This document shows, piece after piece, positions 29,146 through 33,308 of a stretch of DNA of 33,308 nt; the stretch's first letter is position 1; the number at the start of each line of letters is the position of its first letter. Below the pieces are notes generated by a model, which saw nothing but the letters and a program-made list of their open reading frames with translations, was not told where the DNA came from and ran no database searches. The stretch is taken from NCBI GenBank assembly GCA_903908495.1, contig CAIVSK010000226.1:1-33308 (forward strand), in the 5' to 3' direction. This DNA is from Akkermansiaceae bacterium (GTDB lineage Bacteria; Verrucomicrobiota; Verrucomicrobiia; Verrucomicrobiales; Akkermansiaceae). The position numbers and the translations under genes are program-made.

Positions 29146-29742
29146 ATGATAGCACGATTGCGCGGCAAAATCTTGGAAGCGTATCCCAACCGCTTGGTGG
29201 TGGACGTTCATGGCGTGGGCTATGAGGTATTTGTGCCGCTCTCCACCTTTGACCGCTTGCACGCGAGCGCCGGGTTGGAGGTGGACTTGCGGACGCACCT
29301 GCACATCCGCGAGACGGCCCACACTCTCTACGGGTTTGCCACCGAAGAGGAACGCGACGTGTTCCTGATGCTCATCGACCGGGTCAGCGGCATCGGCCCG
29401 GCCATCGCCATGGCGGTGCTCAGCGGCATGCCGGTGGCACGCTTCAAAACCTGCGTGGTGGCCGGCGAGGTGGCCGAACTGGCCCGCATCAAGGGGCTTG
29501 GCAAGAAAACCGCCGAACGCATCGTGCTCGAACTCAAGGACAAGGTGGGGGTGGCCGACACTTGGCAGGATGCCGCCGCAGGCACCATGAGCGCCTCGGC
29601 CGCCGATGCCGAACTGGCTCTCATCGCCCTCGGGTACAAGCAGGTGGACTCGCGCAAGGCGGTGCGGCGGGTGCTGGATGCCGACCCGGCGGCAACCACC
29701 GAAGGCTTGATTCGCGGCGCATTGCGCACTCTCCAAGCTTGA
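29146..29742 (+). CDS. ruvA: Holliday junction branch migration protein RuvA
   Basis: 198 residues from ATG 29146. Domain I is an OB fold (MIARLRGKILEAYPNRLVVD, HIRETAHTLYGFAT); domain II holds two helix-hairpin-helix motifs (RVSGIGPAIAMAVLSG, IKGLGKKTAERIVLELKD); domain III (about 150-198) includes LALIALGYKQVDSRKAVRR. RuvA tetramers bind four-way junctions and load RuvB. Neither ruvB nor ruvC is adjacent in this window. Confidence 0.96.
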   Translation: MIARLRGKILEAYPNRLVVDVHGVGYEVFVPLSTFDRLHASAGLEVDLRTHLHIRETAHTLYGFATEEERDVFLMLIDRVSGIGPAIAMAVLSGMPVARFKTCVVAGEVAELARIKGLGKKTAERIVLELKDKVGVADTWQDAAAGTMSASAADAELALIALGYKQVDSRKAVRRVLDADPAATTEGLIRGALRTLQA

Positions 29743-29934
29743 AATACCGTTGGCTTAGCCCCTGCCAAATGAAATGACCTTGGGGCGAAATCAGCAGTAT
29801 TGGCCGCCCGCCGCCCCGCCGCCCGCCGAGTTGCCCGTGAGCTCGTGTCATTTCCTCCGAAGTCAAGATGCCTGAGGCTTGCTCTCGAACTGCAAATGTG
29901 CATACTGCGCCGCGATCCCATGTGAGGACTTGCC

Positions 29935-31170
29935 ATGGCCCTACACCTTCACGACCCCAACAATCACGCCCCGCCGGTTTCGGCGATGGATGTGTGGGAT
30001 GATGGCGGCGAGCAGGCCCACCCGGCGCGAGCAACGGGCGGAGTGATGCTGCCAACCAAGCGAGCGCGGATCGCCCGCGCTGCCGCCGCCTCCCCGCGCC
30101 ATGATCCGGAGCCGCATGACCCGGCAGCGCAAGGCTTGCGGATCGATGTTCGTCGGCCGGCGCGGAACCTGTCGACGGCTGCCGAACAGGTCCCGGTCAA
30201 GGAATACGGTGGCGCGGTGGTCAAATTGGAACAAGTGCTTGCCGAGGCACCGTTTCAAGCCGCCAAGGTGATTCCGGCGCTGGAGATGGCCGTGCCTGAG
30301 GAATCGCGCGAGACACAGGGGGAAGGTCAGGATTGGGGGAAATCGCGCCACCTGCCGTTGCTGCGCTGGTTGATGATTGCCGGAACCTCCGTCGGTGGCG
30401 TGATCGTGGCGGCCATGGCAACCCAAGAATTGATGCTCGCTCCCAAACCAAAACCCCCGGCAAGCCACCTCGAAGTGGTCGAGGAATCCAAGGTTGTGGA
30501 AATCCTGGGATTTGAACTCGATGGCCCCAGCGAAGCCACCGCCCGCAGCCTGCTCGCAGCTTATGCCAAGGCCACCACTCCTGAGGAGGTCGCACCGCTG
30601 ATTCGCGATGCCGCCCGCCTGACTCCCCGGCTCAGCCAAGACTGGCAGCCATGGCATGCACCGGCCGACTGGCTGCCAGCTCGCAGCGCCGAATGGCAGA
30701 TCAGTGCCGACGGCGGCAAACCTCACGGCCGCTTGAGCGGACGCAGGCCCGACTTCACACCGTACCGGGTGTATTTCGTCCGCGAAGGGGAGGCCCTGCG
30801 GGTCGACTGGGAGGCCTCCGAGGGCTTGAGCTCCGTCGCATTTGCCACCTTGGAGCGAGGAGTTGGCACCGGTGGCATCATCCGTGCCTATGTTGCGGCG
30901 GAAAATTTCTATTCGCAGGCGTTTCCCGAATCCGAGTACCACTCGTACAAGCTGCTTGCACCCGACCGTGAGCTGGTCATTTGGGGCTACCTCAAATTGG
31001 ACAGTCCGGCGGCGCCAGCCCTGCTCAAGGTGTTCGAATCCGCCGCGCGCGACGAGACAGCCCCTGCCGACTTGCCCATCACCCTGCGGCTGATCCCGCC
31101 GCCGAAGGGCGCGCAAAAAAACCAGTGGCTCATCGGAGAGATGCTTCACATTGACTGGGTTTCCCCCTAG
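29935..31170 (+). CDS. Single-pass membrane protein, unknown function (paralogue of the next gene)
   Basis: 411 residues from ATG 29935, with AGGA six bases ahead as a good ribosome site. Residues 1-135 are a hydrophilic, probably disordered cytoplasmic region; one membrane segment (LLRWLMIAGTSVGGVIVAAM) lies near 143-162, followed by about 240 extracytoplasmic residues. Blocks such as ATTPEEVAPLIRDAARL, YRVYFVREGEALRVDWEAS and LLAPDRELVIWGYLKLD recur in altered form in the following gene, so the two are diverged paralogues. No catalytic motif is seen. The next gene starts 9 bases behind, so they are probably co-transcribed. Confidence 0.78.
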   Translation: MALHLHDPNNHAPPVSAMDVWDDGGEQAHPARATGGVMLPTKRARIARAAAASPRHDPEPHDPAAQGLRIDVRRPARNLSTAAEQVPVKEYGGAVVKLEQVLAEAPFQAAKVIPALEMAVPEESRETQGEGQDWGKSRHLPLLRWLMIAGTSVGGVIVAAMATQELMLAPKPKPPASHLEVVEESKVVEILGFELDGPSEATARSLLAAYAKATTPEEVAPLIRDAARLTPRLSQDWQPWHAPADWLPARSAEWQISADGGKPHGRLSGRRPDFTPYRVYFVREGEALRVDWEASEGLSSVAFATLERGVGTGGIIRAYVAAENFYSQAFPESEYHSYKLLAPDRELVIWGYLKLDSPAAPALLKVFESAARDETAPADLPITLRLIPPPKGAQKNQWLIGEMLHIDWVSP

Positions 31171-31179
31171 ACTCCCTGC

Positions 31180-32325
31180 GTGAGCGAAGAAAACATGGCA
31201 TGGTTTCACTGCGGTCGCTGCGGTTTGCTCTTCAAATCGCAGGCGAGTGACGCGCACGACCGCCGCTGCACCAAATGCGGACGCAACCCGTCACTCGGCG
31301 CCGAGGTGCTGCCGGATCGCGCGCCACGGCCACCAACCGCCGCCGCACCTACTGCCGCCGAAACCGCCCACCCACGGGCAATAAATCAAACCAAGCGAGC
31401 AAAACCGAATTTCCTGACGGCAAAAATTTTCTGCGGATGGGTGCTCGCGATGGGTCTCATTGTGCTCGCCGTGCGCTACATCTGGCCGGACGAGAAAGCC
31501 CGCAGCTCCACCAATTCGGCGGTTGCCAGCATGAAAGGCACCAGTGGCGATGAGGCTGTCGTCCGCCTCAGCACCGCCCTGCCGGCCTGTTTTGCGTCGT
31601 TTGGCGGCTTTCTCGGTGCCGGCACGCCTGAGGAACGCAACCAGTTCGTACTCAGTCCGGTGGCCACCGCGGGCCGCATGGCTCGCTTCTATGATCTCAA
31701 TCCGTTGACCCGGATCGATCCCAAAACCGTCAAAAACACCGCCAACTCGCTCCTTGAGTTACCGGCGGGGCGGGCCGTGGAAAGCCGCTGGAGCGCAACG
31801 GACGGACGCACCCTTGACTGCGTGTTTGTGCAACAAAATGGCGAATGGTGCCTCGATTGGGACCACTTTGCCCGTTACAGCGACTACCCGTGGTCGCTCT
31901 TTCTCACCGGAGACGGGGAAGACGAGCTTGAATTCCGCCTGCTGGTCCGCGAGCGGCTGTTCAAGGAACGCAGTGAGACCAGCCACATGAGCTTGGTGTT
32001 TTACGCGCCCCGCTTCGGCTATCCGGACCAAGCCGGCACCGCCTCACCCGAATTTCTCGTCAAACGCGACAGCCCCGACGGCCGGCTCCTCGCCGCCGCG
32101 TTTAAAAAACATGCCAAGGGTGAGCCGCTGTACGGCTCCAAACTCCCCTACCTGGAACCGCCGGACATGCTCCGCGTCCGCGTGCGGCTGCGGCGCCTGC
32201 CCGCCGATGCTGAAAGCACTTTCAAATTCGAGTTGGTCAAAGTCATCGCCTGCCACTGGATGGCCATCGACGACCCCGGCGTGCAAGTGCCGGCAGAACC
32301 ACCGCCGCCGCCTACCGCCCACTAA
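31180..32325 (+). CDS. Zinc-ribbon, single-pass membrane protein, unknown function
   Basis: 381 residues from GTG 31180; an ATG five codons later (31195) is an alternative start. The N-terminus has a zinc ribbon of two C-x-x-C knuckles (FHCGRCGLLF and RCTKCGRN), then a proline/alanine linker, one membrane segment (IFCGWVLAMGLIVLAVRYIW, about 83-102) and a 270-residue outer domain with GTPEERNQF, NGEWCLDWDHFARYSDYPW and LRVRVRLRRL. The outer domain resembles that of the preceding gene. The zinc ribbon on the inner side suggests contact with a cytoplasmic partner. Family function unknown. The stop codon is one base from that of the convergent aroE. Confidence 0.8.
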   Translation: MSEENMAWFHCGRCGLLFKSQASDAHDRRCTKCGRNPSLGAEVLPDRAPRPPTAAAPTAAETAHPRAINQTKRAKPNFLTAKIFCGWVLAMGLIVLAVRYIWPDEKARSSTNSAVASMKGTSGDEAVVRLSTALPACFASFGGFLGAGTPEERNQFVLSPVATAGRMARFYDLNPLTRIDPKTVKNTANSLLELPAGRAVESRWSATDGRTLDCVFVQQNGEWCLDWDHFARYSDYPWSLFLTGDGEDELEFRLLVRERLFKERSETSHMSLVFYAPRFGYPDQAGTASPEFLVKRDSPDGRLLAAAFKKHAKGEPLYGSKLPYLEPPDMLRVRVRLRRLPADAESTFKFELVKVIACHWMAIDDPGVQVPAEPPPPPTAH

Positions 32326-32326
32326 C

Positions 32327-33241
32327 TCAAGAGTCAGCCACCGGACGCGCCAGCGCCGCCCGCATCACAGCCAGCGGTTCGCTGCCCGGGAACCACTGCT
32401 GAAACGCCAGCGCGCCTTGATGGATCAACATCAAACGCCCGTTGGCCGTGCGGCAACCCAGCGCCGCCGCCCGATCCAACAAGACCGTCGGCGTCGGCCG
32501 ATAAATGCAGTCGTACACCAGATGCCCGGCCCTCAGGCACCCATCCGGCACCAGCGACGCCTCGCCGGATTGCAGGCCCAGCGACGATGCATTGACAATC
32601 AAATCAGCCGCGCGGCAGGTCTCCGGCAGCGTCGGATCATCCAATGGCAACGCGTTGATCTCGCAGCCCGCGGCCAACCCCTGCAACCGCGCCGCCAGCG
32701 GCCACAGCTTCTCAAGCGTCCGATTCACCAGCGTCAGCCGGGCCACGCCCTGCATCGCGCATTGCGCCGCCAGTGCTTGGCCGGCCCCGCCGCCTGCCCC
32801 GAAGATGACCACGCTGAGAGCGCCCAGCGCGACGCCGAATTCATCGGCCACGGCGTTGACAAATCCCGGGCCGTCGGTGTTAAGGCCGCGCGTTTGCGTT
32901 GCCGCAAAAATCACGGTGTTGACCGCTCCCAAGGCCTGCGCCGCAGAGTCCACCACGTCACACTCCGCCATCACCTCCAGCTTGTGCGGCACCGTCACGT
33001 TGCAACCCACAAACCCCAGCTCCCGCATCCGCGCCAACGCCTCCCCCACCCGGCCCGCCGCCACCTCCAGCCGCACATACCGGGCGTCGATCCCAGCAGC
33101 ATCCAACGCCGCCTGCTGCATGCGCGGCGAGGCGGAATGCGCAATCGGCCAGCCAATCACCGCCAAACGCGCCGGTTTCACCTCCCCCGCATCCAACCGC
33201 TCCCGCGAGACAAGATCATTCAATGTGTATACTTCGGCCAT
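32327..33241 (-). CDS. aroE: Shikimate dehydrogenase
   Basis: 304 residues from ATG 33239-33241. Reduces 3-dehydroshikimate to shikimate with NADPH in aromatic amino acid synthesis. Substrate site: VIGWPIAHSASPRMQQAA (S-x-S), catalytic K87 in CNVTVPHKLEV and D123 in LNTDGPGF. Cofactor domain: VVIFGAGGGAGQALAAQ and LVNRTLEK. C-terminal block LIHQGALAFQQWFPG is standard. About 25 residues longer than average at the N-terminus (MAEVYTLNDLVSRER), which is not unusual. The partial gene at the right edge lies upstream on the same strand. Confidence 0.95.
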   Translation of the reverse strand: MAEVYTLNDLVSRERLDAGEVKPARLAVIGWPIAHSASPRMQQAALDAAGIDARYVRLEVAAGRVGEALARMRELGFVGCNVTVPHKLEVMAECDVVDSAAQALGAVNTVIFAATQTRGLNTDGPGFVNAVADEFGVALGALSVVIFGAGGGAGQALAAQCAMQGVARLTLVNRTLEKLWPLAARLQGLAAGCEINALPLDDPTLPETCRAADLIVNASSLGLQSGEASLVPDGCLRAGHLVYDCIYRPTPTVLLDRAAALGCRTANGRLMLIHQGALAFQQWFPGSEPLAVMRAALARPVADS

Positions 33242-33268
33242 CGCTGTGCTTGAGTTTTCGGTTGTCCA

Positions 33269-33308
33269 TTATCCCTGCGCCAGCGTCGCGGCAAACTCGC
33301 GGACCCGC
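33269..33308 (-). CDS. 3' end of a gene running off the right edge
   Basis: The minus-strand frame entering from the edge reads RVREFAATLAQG and stops at TAA 33269-33271, 27 bases before the aroE start. Twelve residues are too few to name a family; codon use (G/C third positions) and spacing to aroE fit a real upstream operon gene. Confidence 0.45.
   Translation of the reverse strand, partial: RVREFAATLAQG

Overview
This window reads as a GC-rich bacterial chromosome segment, most likely from the Verrucomicrobiota. The main clues are a PEP-CTERM sorted surface protein, a phosphodiesterase-fold/TPR fusion, a two-gene unit of multi-pass membrane protein plus winged-helix regulator, and weak or absent Shine-Dalgarno sites at most starts. 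The assignment is an inference from gene content. I saw no tRNA, rRNA, CRISPR array or intact insertion sequence.

Layout. (1) 1-2450 (minus) is visibly AT-richer than the rest. It holds a Tat-signal secreted protein and two tandem copies of a membrane-anchored protein; the left copy runs off the edge. (2) 2507-6164 (plus) is a translationally coupled surface-glycan cluster: a two-domain DUF3431 protein, UDP-galactopyranose mutase and a GT32-type glycosyltransferase. (3) 6478-10947 holds bifunctional PutA (minus) divergent from a PAS-AraC regulator, with tandem direct repeats between them. (4) 10948-11337 is an AT-rich leader with a Fur-box-like site and small hairpins. (5) 11338-15168 is an overlapping operon: PEP-CTERM protein, a phosphodiesterase-fold/TPR protein with an eroded active site, and a GNAT-like protein. 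(6) 15416-15826 is a GGQ release-factor-like protein. (7) 15951-25017 is a long minus-strand series: rluA-type synthase, Nif3-like, aguA, yqgE, ribBA, brnT-brnA, an ECF sigma factor, crcB, DUF190, ptsH and ptsI. (8) 25096-27056 (plus) is a membrane protein, a winged-helix regulator and an IspH-fold protein lacking all three iron-sulfur cysteines. (9) 27068-33308 holds a glyoxalase, an RlmM-like methyltransferase, a zincin metallopeptidase, ruvA, two related single-TM proteins, aroE, and the 3' end of one more gene.

The most noteworthy signal is in region 8. The palindrome CTTTG-N5-CAAAG occurs three times: once just before the start of the membrane-protein/regulator operon, and twice between that operon and the IspH-like gene, around a terminator-like hairpin. 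I infer that the winged-helix protein controls its own operon and the cysteine-less IspH relative. The second notable unit is the PEP-CTERM/degenerate phosphodiesterase-TPR/GNAT-like operon, which may be an uncharacterised surface-protein system. Third is the tandem duplication at the left edge, where the 3' ends of the two copies are almost identical while the 5' parts have diverged, as expected from gene conversion.
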